Assembly: GCA_027943335.1 (NCBI GenBank)
Contig: BSBK01006039.1
Location: 186,001-250,000, forward strand
Direction: 5' to 3'
Source: Chamaecyparis obtusa
Lineage: Eukaryota; Streptophyta; Pinopsida; Cupressales; Cupressaceae
Length of the DNA: 64,000 nucleotides
Below the pieces are notes generated by a model that searched no databases, was not told where the DNA came from, and saw nothing but the letters and a program-made list of their open reading frames with translations. The translations under genes were made by a program, and so were the position numbers. Shown piece by piece: positions 1-11,804 of the stretch (position 1 is the stretch's first letter; each line of letters opens with the position of its first letter).

Positions 1-529
1 ACTATACAGAACCCCAGCAATCGGGTAATGGACACAGTTAAGGAAAGAAGGATTCGAGCATCAACCGGGGACCAGGCTACAACCGGTACAGTCAAGCACT
101 AAAGATAGTAGCAAACCGGTATTAACTAAACAACCAAGGAAAGTGCGACCGGTAAGCCAAGGAAGGGATTGTGGTGGGACAAAGACTCCTACCTGTTCAC
201 AGTACGAGGATCTCAACCGATCTAGTAATGACTCCGGTATGAATCGAGGAAGTCATAATCAACTACCTGTTCCAACCAACTCTTTGACTGAGATTTTTTG
301 CACTAATTTCGGAATTCTTTGAGTTAAGCTGGTGATCGGTTTGAGGCACGTCTAGTGGTTTTTAAAGCTGGAATCAGTGGCTTTAAAACAAAGTGTTATC
401 TCTTATGAGGGAAAGATGCTTGACATGCATCTGTTGTTTTCATCATAAAGTAGATAAAGCAAGGGCATGCATTGGATGTTTCCTCAGTGAACTGGTACTC
501 CATTGAGTGATGAATCTGATAAGGATCTG
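1..529 (+). repeat. LTR fragment of the TGTTGG solo-LTR family
   Basis: The stretch matches positions 4703-5231 of the solo LTR at 4504-5958 almost base for base, in the same orientation, so it is LTR positions of about 200 to 730. Its 5' part lies outside the window. The match stops abruptly at about 529 and copia gag sequence begins, with no LTR end there. The junction is therefore a deletion or recombination breakpoint rather than an insertion edge. Confidence 0.85.
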
Positions 530-885
530 TAAGGCAGCCTCGGGTTGATCAGAGAGGTCTTCAGAAAGAAGGCTCTGCTTTTATCTGATGTCTCATGGAG
601 ATCTTTCAATATTGTCTAGATCTCTGCAACTGTCTTGCCAAATGGGATTTGAGGCAGTTGATCATCAATAATTGAAAGCTTAATGAGCATAATTGCTTCA
701 CGATTATGTTCATCAAACTTGTCTTGAGTTGCATCAGCTGTGGTAGGACAAGTCTCGGTACCTTGAACAAGCGCCTCAAGGCGATGGTACTCGAAAATTG
801 TCAACATGCGTTGCTTCTAGGTGTTGTAGTTCTTTTAGTTGAAACATTGACTACCTTCTAGCATAAGACTGGTGAGAGATGCCAT
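530..885 (-). pseudogene. Ty1-copia Gag N-terminal fragment
   Basis: Reading the minus strand from an ATG at 885, the frame gives the usual start of a plant copia Gag polyprotein: a short leader, then a segment with EAIMLIKLSIIDD and, near the end, SRAFFLKTSL. That last block matches the UBN2-type copia Gag pattern of an aromatic and FLK core. Two in-frame stops near the start and one at about 616 break it. The protein is cut at 530, where the LTR fragment at 1-529 takes over, so the remaining gag and all of pol are missing. Gag would form the retrotransposon particle in the cytoplasm. The assignment rests on motif recognition only. Confidence 0.75.
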
Positions 886-1384
886 AGCACATTTTTTCAA
901 AGAAAAAATGTGAAAAATAAGAAAAAAGGGCACGAACTTCAAGGTAGATTAATGGAAGACCAAAAATATTGAAGAGACACCCAGTGAAGAACTCAAATAA
1001 CCCAGATAGAATCTAGAAGCTCAAAAATTGAGGCATGAAAAACGATGCACCCAGGGAAGAGAGAGACTAACCCAGTTGAGATCTGCAAAAACCCACGAGG
1101 AATATGTTGTCAGATTTTGGATTCACTGGCTCGAAAATCAAGGCACCCAGAAATAACGGATGACAACCCAATTGAGCTCTCATAAAACCCACAAGGAATC
1201 TGCAATTAAAAAAAATTCTGTCTTGAACTGAAGGGTCAAAACCCCATTTGAAAATGCAGAAACTCTAGACGGGTGGGTGAGAAAAAAAAATGCAAATTTT
1301 GAACACACTCGAGGCAAAAAAGCTTCGAAAATCTTGAACTGATTATTTCAAAAAAGATTTTTTTTTTGAAGAGGCCAAGAATTT
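886..1384 (-). other. Copia 5' leader between primer site and gag
   Basis: No open frame of note. The interval sits between the putative primer site at 1385-1396 and the gag start at 885, so it is most simply the untranslated leader of the truncated copia element. It is A-rich on the minus strand's complement and holds several similar phrases with 'acccag', but I see no defined repeat. Confidence 0.5.
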
Positions 1385-1396
1385 GGTCTAATACCA
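1385..1396 (-). promoter_or_regulatory. Degenerate tRNA-Met primer binding site
   Basis: The minus strand reads TGGTATTAGACC, close to the plant initiator-tRNA primer site TGGTATCAGAGC. It directly follows the LTR end at 1397, which fits a minus-strand copia element. Confidence 0.55.
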
Positions 1397-1633
1397 TATT
1401 ATGGTAAAATAATGAATGTGTTATTAAATAATGCTCATGAACAATCTATATATACAAGATACAAGAGAATTTTTCTATAACGAACAGGAGAGAGGAAATA
1501 GAAACATTCTTGTAGAGTGAAAGAGAAAGTTTCCATAGCAAACAAAAGGAGATTATAGAAACATTACAAAAAGAGTGACCATTAGAAATAGACGAAAGAG
1601 AGATAAAATTAGAAACTATCTATTATCATAATA
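1397..1633 (-). repeat. Short copia LTR (5' LTR, minus strand)
   Basis: About 237 bp between the primer site and the broken end of gene A. On the minus strand it starts TATTATG and ends CATAATA, a short inverted pair, and contains a TATATATA run typical of a promoter. Gene A's reading frame runs straight into its outer edge at 1633, so the copia element appears to have inserted into gene A. Boundaries are inferred because the 3' LTR is absent. Confidence 0.5.
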
Positions 1634-3350
1634 GTTTCTACCAACTTGTTCTCCAACTCTTTGATTTTCTCCATCATTTGACCCTTTGTTGGATCCACAA
1701 AATAAGTAGGTTCTTCAACAATTGGTTTTGATGTAGTAACAGGAGAAACTGCCTCAGTAGGGACCTATGGAACTGTCACACTAGAAATGGTGGGAGGTAC
1801 ACTTGATGTAAAAGGGCCAGAAGCAACTGCAAGGGCTGCAGGGGATAACTCTAATATCCTTTGTTCCAAAGTTGCACCCCGGTCTGTAATTGAAGACACT
1901 TTTGGTGCTCCTTGTATTCCCCAAAGACATGCCAATACTTACTTTTGTACTCCATCTTTTTAGCCTCTTCCTTCTTGGCAACCACTTGAGCTAGCTTGGC
2001 CGTGTCTAGAACCAGATTTGATGCCTTAACACCAGATGTATCTCCAGATTTCTATATAACAAGATCCGCTCTCAAATTTGGGTTAATGTCTTCAATGTTT
2101 GGTCTTCCTTCCATTGGGGTCAACGACCAAATGGCCAAAGTGGCATAATCACGACTGAAAGAAAACTCCTTCAGTGCAATATTTGTTTCATCTGGAGAAC
2201 CATACAAATGTTTCTTCTTTCTTACTACATCAAAAGAAATTGCATCAGTAATGTTCCATTCAGGAAGAATGAAAACCTCTGCTTGATTTACAATTTTCTT
2301 CCCTTCTTCAGGGGTGATGGTATTGAATTCTTCTGTCATTTCAATCTTCACTTCTTCCTCATTCTCAAGATCACTCTTCTCAGGGTGCTGAGCCTTTCTC
2401 TCCTCACATCTCTTTTGGTATTCTTCAATTTTTACCCTCCATACCAACTGCAAAAATGCTTGACTCTTCACAAAATTTTCATCTTCCAAGAATTCTTCAC
2501 ATGGCGCTTTTCTGGCATCCTTGAAAGCTCTTCCTTGGACTTCTAGTGACGTAAAATCAAATTTAGGTGGCTGAGGTGCTGCTGGCAAGCCTACCTGCAA
2601 TTCTTTGTCAATAGTAATGATTATATCCTCCTCCTCAGACTTGCTCCTCAATTTGCATTTCAAATTGCTCCTCCGACTGCTCTTTTCCTTTATATATTCC
2701 CTCCCTCTTTAGAGGTGATGGAGGTTGAGAAGAACCTCTCATTGGTTCATCCTCAACATCAATGATTTTTACACCTTTTAATGGTCTAGGTTGAGGAACA
2801 GTAGGATTCTCCTACTTCATTACTCTCTTACCTTTCCTCCTTTCCTGATCACTATCACTGTCACTGACCTGCTCACCTCTTAACCTCTTATATACTTTCT
2901 GAATTTCCTTTACCTTGGGCAAGTGGGCAGGACTTTCCTCTTTAGGCCTAACTGTATCCTTTGGTGGTGGAGCTTGTGCCTTTGAAAACTTCATACTTGT
3001 TTGGAATGATGAGAGTGGTGCATGCAAAAATTTATGTAGGGTATCGAAATTATCCCTTGACTCCATTCTATTCTTTGTTTTTCTTCAAGGCAAGCATTAT
3101 TTTCTCAAAATGGTTAATCAAAACATTAATTTTTGCAGAGAATGGGTTTAGAGTCTTCAATGGATCATAATTTGGATCTGTCTTCCTCACATCATCCCAA
3201 AGTTTTTTGTATGGAACCCACTTTTCTTTATTATCCTCTTGTTGATCTTCATCAAAAACATTTCTAATCAAGTCCTCTGGGAAATTAAAAACATGAGGTA
3301 GCTGAGTCCCCTTAATCCTTGCCCTAAACACATTGTAAAATCCTTCACGA

Positions 3351-4449
3351 TCCATTTGTTTGGTGGAATTGGGATGGAATTGGAATCTTCTAATATCGGA
3401 ATTTACATATTCTATGTTTGTTTCTAAAAATGAAAATGGAATAGGTATTTGTGTATTTTAATTTTACCCCAAAACCAGCATTCTTATCTTCCGCCTGAAA
3501 ACCTGGAATTGCAAAATGAATATCAATTCCAATTCTTCCGTTCTTTCCTACCGTTCGCGGCTTGTTGCCCCTCTCGATTTTGATCTGTGGTGGATTTTGT
3601 CTCCTCTTTACGACCCATCCAATGAGATTAGACCACTATTTTGAGTCAAATCCACGCGGTCTCAGTCCCCATTTTGTGGCCCTAACATCTCACGGTGTTT
3701 TGTTTTGATGGAAGCCAATACTCCTCTTGGTGCACCATACTACTCCACAAGCAGAGATGTTTCAAATTTTTTTGTTGGCAATGTTTTATTGAGGACTATA
3801 ACCCTTGATCCACACGACATTTTGTGGCTGCTCTATCTTTTCCATGTACCCTCCATAGAACAAATGACATGATTGGAATCAGTGAGGGAAAAGCTTGAGC
3901 GGGATAAAATTGTTGAGGCACACACTTTTGCGTCCTTGCAGAGTCGATCCTTGTGCATTAGGCAAAAAGATATTGTTGACCCAGAGGAACCCATTAGTTG
4001 TTTCCCTATACACCATTTTTTTCTAAGAATAAAGATGAAATTGGTACCTCCCTCACAACCGCTCACAACGCAGGCTCACAACGTGGCTTTTATAGCTCAT
4101 TCAACATCTTCTACCAGTGACATAAGGAAGAGAATTGGGAATCATTTTGTTGTATTTTTTATGCAATTTGGGCATGATAGGACACCAAATTAATACATTG
4201 CTACAAGAGTGTGAGGTTGTGACTAAAAAAAACCTTATCACACACTATCTACCCATTTTCCAGGTGGTATTCCAATTGTAGATTTATGGAACCAAATGCA
4301 GAAAAATGCATGTTCTCACTCAATTTCCAGGTGAACTTAATGGGTTCCACCATATTCCAAAAACCATTTTCCAGATTTAAAACTTCCAGGAGTTTCAAAT
4401 TCTAGTATTTGTAAATTCCATCATTCTTATATTCCAGCAAACAAACGGA
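3351..4449. mobile_element. 1.1 kb TIR DNA transposon in gene A, Mutator-like
   Basis: The ends are imperfect inverted repeats: TCCATTTGTTTGGTGGAAT on the left and TCCGTTTGTTTGCTGGAAT on the right (reverse strand). Flanking 9-mers CCTTCACGA (3342-3350) and CCCTCAGGG (4450-4458) match at 6 of 9 positions, and removing the element plus one flank restores gene A's reading frame. A 9 bp duplication is characteristic of Mutator-like elements. No transposase is present. A plus-strand open stretch at 3873-4193 could be captured gene sequence, but I cannot identify it. Confidence 0.6.
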
Positions 4450-4503
4450 CCCTCAGGGTCACCGTGCCTCACTGTGCTGACACCCAAGTGATAAGGAGCA
4501 AAA

Positions 4504-5958
4504 TGTTGGCATAAAGTAACGACAACTGGTAAGCCTACTACCGGTACAAGTGTTGTCTTTGATTGGCGAAAAGAGTATATAGACTTGTCATCTGTACAAA
4601 GCCTAAAGATCTAAGGAGGTCTGTAAGAAAGGAGGATGGCTTGGCAGATGGTGCTAATATACAAAACATGTGACTGCAAGCATTGAGCAAATATCACCGG
4701 TCACTATACAAAACCCCAGCAACCGGGTAATGGACACAGTTAAGGAAAGAAGGATTCAAGCATCAACCAAGGACCAGGCTAGAATTAGTACAGTCAAGCA
4801 CTAAAGACAGTAGCAAACCGGTATTAACTAAACAATCAAGGAAAGTGCGACCGGTAAGCCAAGGAAGGGATTGTGATAGGACAAAGACTCCTACCTGTTG
4901 ATAGTACGCCAATCTCAACCGATCTAGTAATGACTCCGGTATGAACCGAGGAAGTCATAATCAACTACCTATTCCAACCAACTCTTTGACTGAGATTTTC
5001 TCCTTTAATTTCGGAAGTCATTGAGTTAAGCTGGTGATCGGTTTGAGGTGCGTCTGGTGGTTTTTAAAGCCAGAATCAGTGGCTTTAAAACAAAACATTA
5101 TCTCTTATGAGGGAAAGATGCTTGACACGCATCTGTTGTTTTCATCCTAAAGCAGATAAAGCAAGGGCATGCATTGAATGTTTCCTCAGTGAACTGGTAC
5201 TCCACTGAGTGATGAATCCGATAAGGATTTGCAATTAGGTCATGCATGAGGATTGCAATTAGGGCTTGGTCTCTATATATTCTTCCGCCTGAGTAGAAGA
5301 GAAGTTGCCTTCATTTTGCTGAATAAAAGAGTGAACCTGTATGTTGAAGCGGCCAGGGGTGAACAGAAGGAAGAAGTGAGAAAGGATAGTGCGCAAAGAA
5401 GCACAAAAGTAGAGGAGAAGACACTTGCAGCGACCGATGATGCTTCTCAGTTGAGCACAAAAAGAGATCTTATCAGGCTATGTATAGCCGTCTATAAAAG
5501 GTCAAATCCCTCTATTGTTCTCTAGCAATTACAATAGGTTAAATCCCAGTATTTGGGTGGACTCTAACAGGTCCCTTTTATCAAATCCCCTAACCGGGTG
5601 ACATCTTTCAAGGTGTTCAATGTCCTTTAACCAGACAACCACTAACCGGCCTCATTGTAACAAATCCCTTAACCGGGTCGCATGTAACAGTGCGTTTTGA
5701 TCCTTTAAGCGGGAAGGCTCCTAACAGGGCGTACTCCAGAAGAGTACAAAATTTGTGAGGTTTCCTCACAGCGTGGTTTTTACTGTAATCAGGTTTCCAC
5801 GTGATAAATCTGGTGTCTCTGTGTGATTGTTTGCCTATAGTTATTATATGTTTGAATCTATTTGGCTCACAGTTATAAGTACACATTACCAGAGTTGAGA
5901 GAAAAGTTTTAGAGGTGCTGATTCACCGCTCCCCTCTCAACACTGATTGGGACTATCA
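4504..5958 (+). mobile_element. Solo LTR, TGTTGG family, TSD CAAAA
   Basis: A single 1455 bp LTR starting TGTTGGCATAAAG and ending GGGACTATCA. It is flanked by perfect 5 bp duplications CAAAA at 4499-4503 and 5959-5963, so the full element was lost by LTR-LTR recombination. The LTR has ACCGGT motifs in its first part, a TATATATT promoter-like motif near 5271, and an array of TAACCGGG-like motifs at about 5535-5800. The end block GATTCACC...CCCCTCTCAA resembles the ends of the family A LTRs. It lies inside gene A. Confidence 0.9.
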
Positions 5959-7102
5959 CAAAAACCTTGTCAAAATGCATCCATCCTCCTTTGGTTATCA
6001 CAAAATTGGGGATAATGGTGTAATTGAGGAAAATTGTGCCTTTACTTCTTCTAGATAGCTCCTTCTCCTGAATATAGCTGATTTGCCAAATAACTTCTAC
6101 AACTCATAACCTCAATGGTACATTATAGGGTTACACACGTGGGTTACCATCAAAGCCATAAACTCTCAGGACAGTGCTAACAAAAAAAGAAATCATATCA
6201 CCCCAATTGTGCACAATCTCCAAATCAGGGACTCTCTCCTTGGGTCTTAAGAAATCATGGAGCTGCACTGGGATCCTAGGAGTATTACCCACCAATTTGG
6301 CCCTTAATTTGGAAGCAAAGAAGTTGTCAAATAATACATAACTGGCTCCCTCTCTATCCCATGACATAACTTTGCTCCAAACCTGCACTAACATCTCTTT
6401 TCGATCCATTGTTCTTGTTAAATTCATTGATTGCCCAAAGAAATCAGCATTATTGTACATGAACATGTGCGTAAGCAGAGAATACCAAAAGAAATTTGAT
6501 TTCTTATCATCCATCTTAATCTCTTGTAATCCTTCATATATTTTCTCCACTATATATGGGGCAAAATCATAGATGACTAAAAAACTTGGATGCTGGATCT
6601 AAATTGCAATATTCATATATGCTGGTGGCATAATTGTGCTCGGGTGAAAACCTATAACCTAACAAAGTGAATAAAATGTGGCCTTCAAGTGAGGAGTGAA
6701 AGCTTCAATCTCAAAAGGCTCCACTAAACTAGGTCCAATATAATACTTTGATCTTCCTACCTTGGCCAAATGAGCTGGGAGAAGACTACCATTGACAAAC
6801 TCCTTTATTTTCATGTAATCCCTTTGAATTTCTTCTCTAGTAATTGACAACAAAATTTCTCCATTGTTGTTCCTCGCAACCCTTCAAATTGGGTCATACC
6901 TATCTGCCACTGCTTTGAGTAAATCCACATCCTTGAATATGTGAGGAACCACCAACATCCCTAAGTCGTACTGCCATGCATTTGACAAAGGGTTGTGAAG
7001 GAGACTTTGGCCAAACCACAATTTGAACATGTCTAAGAAATCATCAAACAAATTCCTCTTCTAATAATCATCCTGGTCAGAATGATGTCTCTGGGGTGCC
7101 AT

Positions 7103-7827
7103 CTCAAAAACTAGGTCTTCGAATTCAAATTTCACACAAAGAGGGGAAAACTAGGGTTTTTTGATAACTTTTAAATTATACATAGAAATCAAGCAAATTC
7201 AACACAATTCCCCCAATTCTACACTTAATTCAATCAAACCCTAATTCTTTAGAGTTCTACAAACAAAATCCCCAACAAATTTGAACACAATTCACCCAAT
7301 ATTAACCTTGAAAAGACCAGAGAAAGAATGAAAACCCACTTACTGTTTTATTGTAGAAAACCCTCGAATTCTTTGCAGCAAAAGGTCAATTCACACATTT
7401 CTAGCTTTGGAAACACATTCTACACCTTCTGAATGCTTTAGTGAATGGAAAATGACATCAAAATTCTCTTTTATGTTTGTATGAAACAGGTGGTCGCTGT
7501 CTTGTCTGCCATTAAAATTCATTTGAGGTGAAAAATAGCTCGAACTCTAGTTTTGAACAAGTTTGGATTTTGGCTGTTGATCTTCATCTACCTTGGCCAA
7601 TCAAACGGATCACATTAGTCAATCTCACATTGAATTCCCACTTGGCACGTGGGCCCATTTAACAACCAATAAGAAATGCCTAGCTCGCCGTCCTTTCCAA
7701 CTCAGTCCGTTGGCCCTACCATCTAATCACACTAGCTGACCGAGGACATGTGTCATGATCTTGTGATGCTGCCGTTGTTAACTTCCTTGCATCTTTGATT
7801 ATGGGATCGTGACAGCCGTTCAATCTT
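7103..7827. other. Non-coding, upstream of gene A
   Basis: No supportable ORF. On the minus strand the sequence just above gene A's ATG carries AAACCCTAG, and a GTAAGT donor-like site lies near 7350, so a 5' UTR intron is possible but unproven. The rest shows no repeat that I can place. Confidence 0.35.
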
Positions 7828-8397
7828 TTGTCATGTCCCCATTCTGGCTGACATCGTTTAGCGTGCCAGATCAGTCTATCACAGGCTCTCGTAGACTGGT
7901 GGCGATGTGGAGAGAGTCATTTTGTAGATCAGTGGTCGTATTTGCTCTTGGAGAAGTGATTTAGAGCTTATTTTTATTATTATGAGTTATGCGGGCCCCA
8001 CATGTTATAATTTTAAGTTGAGTTGCACTTTTTATTTTATAAAGTTATATTATTATAAAAGTGCATTATAATGGGATTTTATAATGGATGCTTCTAGAAG
8101 TTCTTAGTAACTTCTCAAAAAGTGAATAAATAGGGGGCTTGGGCATTCATTTGGACAAGCTGATTTGAGGATTCTTCTACTTTTCCATATTGGAGCAATT
8201 TGTAGTCATTTGGTCTACAAATTTTTATTAGATCTTTGGGAACGAAAACTCCCTTGGATTTGCATAACTGAGGAAGTGAGATATCTTCTGAAGGGTTGCA
8301 CATTGGAAGTGGTATTCAGCCATTTCATGTTGAGCTTATTTGGAATCCTCAGATTTACCTGAGGGTTTGAGTTTTGGTTGCAAGAGGAAGAAAAAGT

Positions 8398-8556
8398 AGG
8401 TCCGAAAAAGCAATTCGAAAAAGCAAAACGAAAAAGCGGATCCGAAAAAAGCAATCCGAAAAAGCAAAACGAAAAAGCAGTCCGAAAAAGCAAATCCGAA
8501 AAAGCAGTCCAAAAAAGCAGACCCGAAAAAGCAGTCCGAAAAAGCAGACTTGAAAA
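8398..8556 (+). repeat. Minisatellite, units of about 12-15 bp
   Basis: About 12 imperfect copies of a unit like TCCGAAAAAGCAG, with variants CAAAACGAAAAAGCG and GACCCGAAAAAGC. The core CCGAAAAAGC is the most conserved part. It is open in the plus frame and would encode a Lys-rich repeat (EKAVRKS), but it lies in an LTR-like region and needs no protein explanation. Confidence 0.85.
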
Positions 8557-8841
8557 ATTGATATTGAGGGTTTGTAATTGGTTGAATAAGGGTTTGATAT
8601 TGATTGCATAGGAGTCTTGAATTTCATCTACTCATTGGTGAATTAATTTGGCAAAGGATTGAAGACAAACTGGCACATTTTCAGAATTGTAATATCAGGG
8701 TTTGGAACCAATAATTTGCTCATATCTCCTAATCTACTTGGAGAATATTTTTATGCCCTTGGGAGGATCTTAGTAAACCCCCGACGGTCCTTTTCATAGC
8801 TTTTTGGAGTGTCAAAAACCCTGCAATTATTTTATGCAGGA

Positions 8842-8857
8842 GCTGTACATGTACAGC
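8842..8857. repeat. Perfect 16 bp palindrome
   Basis: GCTGTACATGTACAGC is its own reverse complement, and a looser inverted pair CTGCA/TGCAG lies just before it (about 8821-8839). It could bind a dimeric factor or be chance. It sits in the putative LTR. Confidence 0.6.
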
Positions 8858-9470
8858 CCGGTACGGCAGCCCCAGCAAGGACAGTTTGCAAAGTTCGGTT
8901 GGCAGTTTGGTGTCTTCATTGCATCAGTCTTCATCACCATTTCATAGCAGATTATAAGGAGCGATAATCAGGTTCTTTCTATGTGTTTTTGAGTACTTTG
9001 TGCAAGTCAATAAATTATGTAAAAGTCGCATGTATTCAGACTTATAGTAACTGTCCAGATTTGAGAGTTGTTAGACCCTGTTCTTTGGTCATAATTGCAT
9101 GGTTACTATTACTGTTATAGCAGTCTCTGTTATAACTAAATTGTCATAGAAGTAAGAGGGTTGTGGGTAACAGCACTACCATATATTTTGACATGTAACA
9201 GTCAATGTATTCAGACTTGCTATTGGTTTAGGAAAAGTGCATTGATAAGACTTGTTCGTGAAAGATGGTTCATATATCTCATGTCTTAGCTATTGTGTTG
9301 TAAACAGTCCATAAAAACAGTGCTCATATGTAATAGATGTAACAGTCATATATTGCAATCAGAATTGGAGAAGTTCAAGATATAATAGCATTGAGTGATA
9401 TTTAGAATTGCATTGTTATTTGAGTTCTTCCATTTTATTGCATATTGGTATTGTTATCTCAATTGCAAAT

Positions 9471-10052
9471 TTGGTGCCCAAAAACAAATATCAATTTGAA
9501 CACATCATTTGAAACAAGAACATTCAGTGCATGCCAATTGTTTGACGAATTTACACAGATCAGATTTGGGGTTTTTAGTGATCCTACTAGTGAGGGTCAT
9601 TACATCTTTTCGAAGATTACCAGGTCGCTACATAAGCCATTTAACTCCTGACGTTAATTGTCGAGCAACTTTTCCTACTAGTTAAAAGATCTTCGTAAAT
9701 TTGAGCACGTATAGAAAAATGAGAACTTTAGTAACTCGAACACTAACCAAAGGCATTCAACATATAATATTAAAACATTCCAAAAAGGTTCCTCTAGCCG
9801 ACAGATACTAGACACTTGGCAACATCCTGCGACACCGCAAACAACAAAGTTCTCTGGCAAATGTTATCACGAGATTGCGGGCCAATGAAAATAAGACACG
9901 TAGCAGACCACAAGAAGGGTAAAAGGGACTTGCCTAGCACGACCACATAACCCTTACCTTGAAACATTTAAAACAAAAACCACAGGCAACTTTAGACTTA
10001 GGATGAGAAGACTTAGGGAAAACAATAAAAGGTGACCGGATAAGATGCAACA
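9471..10052. other. Non-coding, nothing recognised
   Basis: AT-rich sequence between the putative gypsy LTR and element B. The short open frames have no recognisable content. Its last five bases (10048-10052, CAACA) are the left target duplication of element B. Confidence 0.4.
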
Positions 10053-11238
10053 TGTAAAAACCCCAAATCGGTCCTTAACTGCTGCAGACTTTTATCTCAA
10101 TTCGTTGTTTGGAAGTTTATGATTGTTTTGGATTTTCAAGGCTTTTAGAAATAAAAAGCAAATATGCAATAATCTGAAATTCTGAAGCTATTCAATTAGC
10201 TGCTGCAACTTCTATTTATTTTCCAAATGAAATACAAAAGGGAATCAAAACAATCCTTTATTGGAAAATGATTAACAAAGGCAACTACAAAATGCATAAA
10301 AAACCTAGGACAATACACCAGCTGCTGTAGTAACTTATTTAATTCAACTCTACAATGTTGTGGCTGCAAATTTGAATGAGGATAATGGCTGCGACTTATT
10401 GCTCCATAAAGCTGCAATTAAATACTATCTTCTTCTTCTTGCTACTGAAACTAATACTGCTGAAGCACAAATAGAGTCTCTGGATGAAACTCTTTGAAAT
10501 TCCAAATTCACTGGATATTTCACCAGCTCAAATGGATACACACAGAAGAACTACGTTCTTCAATGGCAAAGCTGAAACCCTTCTCAGAGCTCGAAATCAC
10601 AATGATCAATGTGCAAAATAACAATGGATGCCTTTCTTCTTTCCCCAGCAAGCATAAATAGGCTTTCCAACCCTTAATCACAATTCCTTGAAAAGCTGCG
10701 TTTTCTTTTTTCAAGCCATTAAAAATATAATCATTAAATAAATTTTATGATTTAGACTTAGGAAAACATGCCAATAAATTAATACATTAATTTGGCCCCC
10801 TTCATGATATTAAGACGCATCACTTAAGTGATTTAATATAAAGTCAATTTACAACTTAATATTAAATCCTTTGCCATTTAATTAATATATGATCACTGAA
10901 AGCTGAATAACTCCCTCAAAAATGCGAATTTGGCTTAACAGTCTGGAAGTGGAGTTGGCATAATAATTTCCCATGTGATCAATAATATTTCTAAACATAG
11001 CAGCGGTCCATCTTTATGACTCTAAAAGTTGCTAAAAATAGCAAAATTCAAACAAACAGAGTCTGAAACCTCTCCATACCAAATCAAGGGTGTTGAGCTC
11101 TGCAAAAGTCAAACCGTCAGATAAGTATATCTCTTATGTGCACAAATTGACCCTCTATCTGTCTCTACTAGCCTACGAGGATCCATTGATAGGCTAATCA
11201 CTTACAAGCATGATGTCACTAGCTAGAAGGGTACATCA
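10053..11238 (-). repeat. Element B 3' LTR
   Basis: 1186 bp, about colinear with the copy at 14675-15857 with scattered substitutions and small indels. Both copies contain the same phrases, such as CCCCAAATCGGTCC at the left end and CTAGCTAGAAGGG at the right end. Confidence 0.92.
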
Positions 11239-11804
11239 CAGTCCGCCCTTCCTGAAATTGCTTGTCCTCAAGCAATCTCTACTGCAATGTAACTCCACTC
11301 CATTAGAGGTCCAAAAGATGAATTGCATCATGTCCCATACATCTCGGACCAACTCTTGTATTACCAATATAAACACAATTGCACAAGGACAATCATCATG
11401 CCAACTATTCAACCCCTGTGGACATAAATAGTGCATCAAAATCAGAACATGTTCAAGAAGGCCAAGGATGAACCATTATACTCTCCACACACTAAACATG
11501 CTGCAATGTTCAACTGTAAACCCTATTTGAAATCCAGATCCACCCAAAGAATTCCAAACTCTACACTCAATGCTCAATTGAATATCCCAATTCACTCTGT
11601 AGAGTACTCCATACAAACCATGTGGCATCAACATAATACCATTGTATACTACAACTAAGTCAACCCCAACCAAAGGAAGAAGCAATCCACTAGCTAGAAC
11701 AATCCCTGGATCCCATAGGCAATATGGAAGTTTCCAAAATGAACTTCCTCAGACTTTTGTTGTTCAACTTTTATCCCAACTTCACCATACCAAAAGTGGT
11801 GAAG
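11239..11804 (-). other. Element B 3' untranslated region and purine tract
   Basis: Non-coding interval between the stop of ORF B and the 3' LTR. Next to the LTR, the minus strand reads a purine-rich GGAAGGGCGGA, the likely plus-strand primer, preceded by the gypsy-typical TTGAGGACAAGC (about 11262-11274). Confidence 0.7.

Larger units (their letters stand above)
1634..7102 (-). pseudogene. Gene A: broken long ORF with nested insertions, function unknown
   Basis: I do not recognise this protein. It starts with MAPQRHHSDQ at an ATG at 7100-7102. The first part (7102 to 5964) stays in one frame with about six in-frame stops. The solo LTR (4504-5958) and a 1.1 kb TIR element (3351-4449) interrupt it. 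When these are ignored, the frame continues on both sides of each insertion, through HGDPEG and EGFYNVFRAR, down to a copia LTR at 1633. Frameshifts lie near 3067 and 2660. Without insertions it is about 960 codons. The late part is acidic and charged (2052-3066), with EKIKELENKL at the truncated end. The segment with KKSNFFWYSLL and NNADFF resembles KKKSMKYGTLL and LDFF in ORF2 of family A. It may be cargo of another pol-less element or a decayed host gene; no LTRs of its own were found. Confidence 0.6.
7828..9470 (+). repeat. Putative gypsy-type LTR, unpaired
   Basis: The left edge reads TGTCATGTCCCC, close to the TGATGTCCCC start of gypsy-like LTRs such as those of element B. A TATA-like AATAAATAGGGGG lies near 8125. 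At the right edge TTGGTGCCC (about 9469) resembles a gypsy primer site (TGGCGCC type). No second LTR copy is seen and no target duplication was found, so the boundaries are tentative. Confidence 0.3.

Noticed and set aside
2208..2546. Plus-strand ORF rich in Phe and Leu
   Set aside because: Antisense shadow of gene A's Lys/Glu-rich coding frame.
8378..8611. 77-codon Lys-rich ORF
   Set aside because: It is the minisatellite read in one frame; no start context or conservation.
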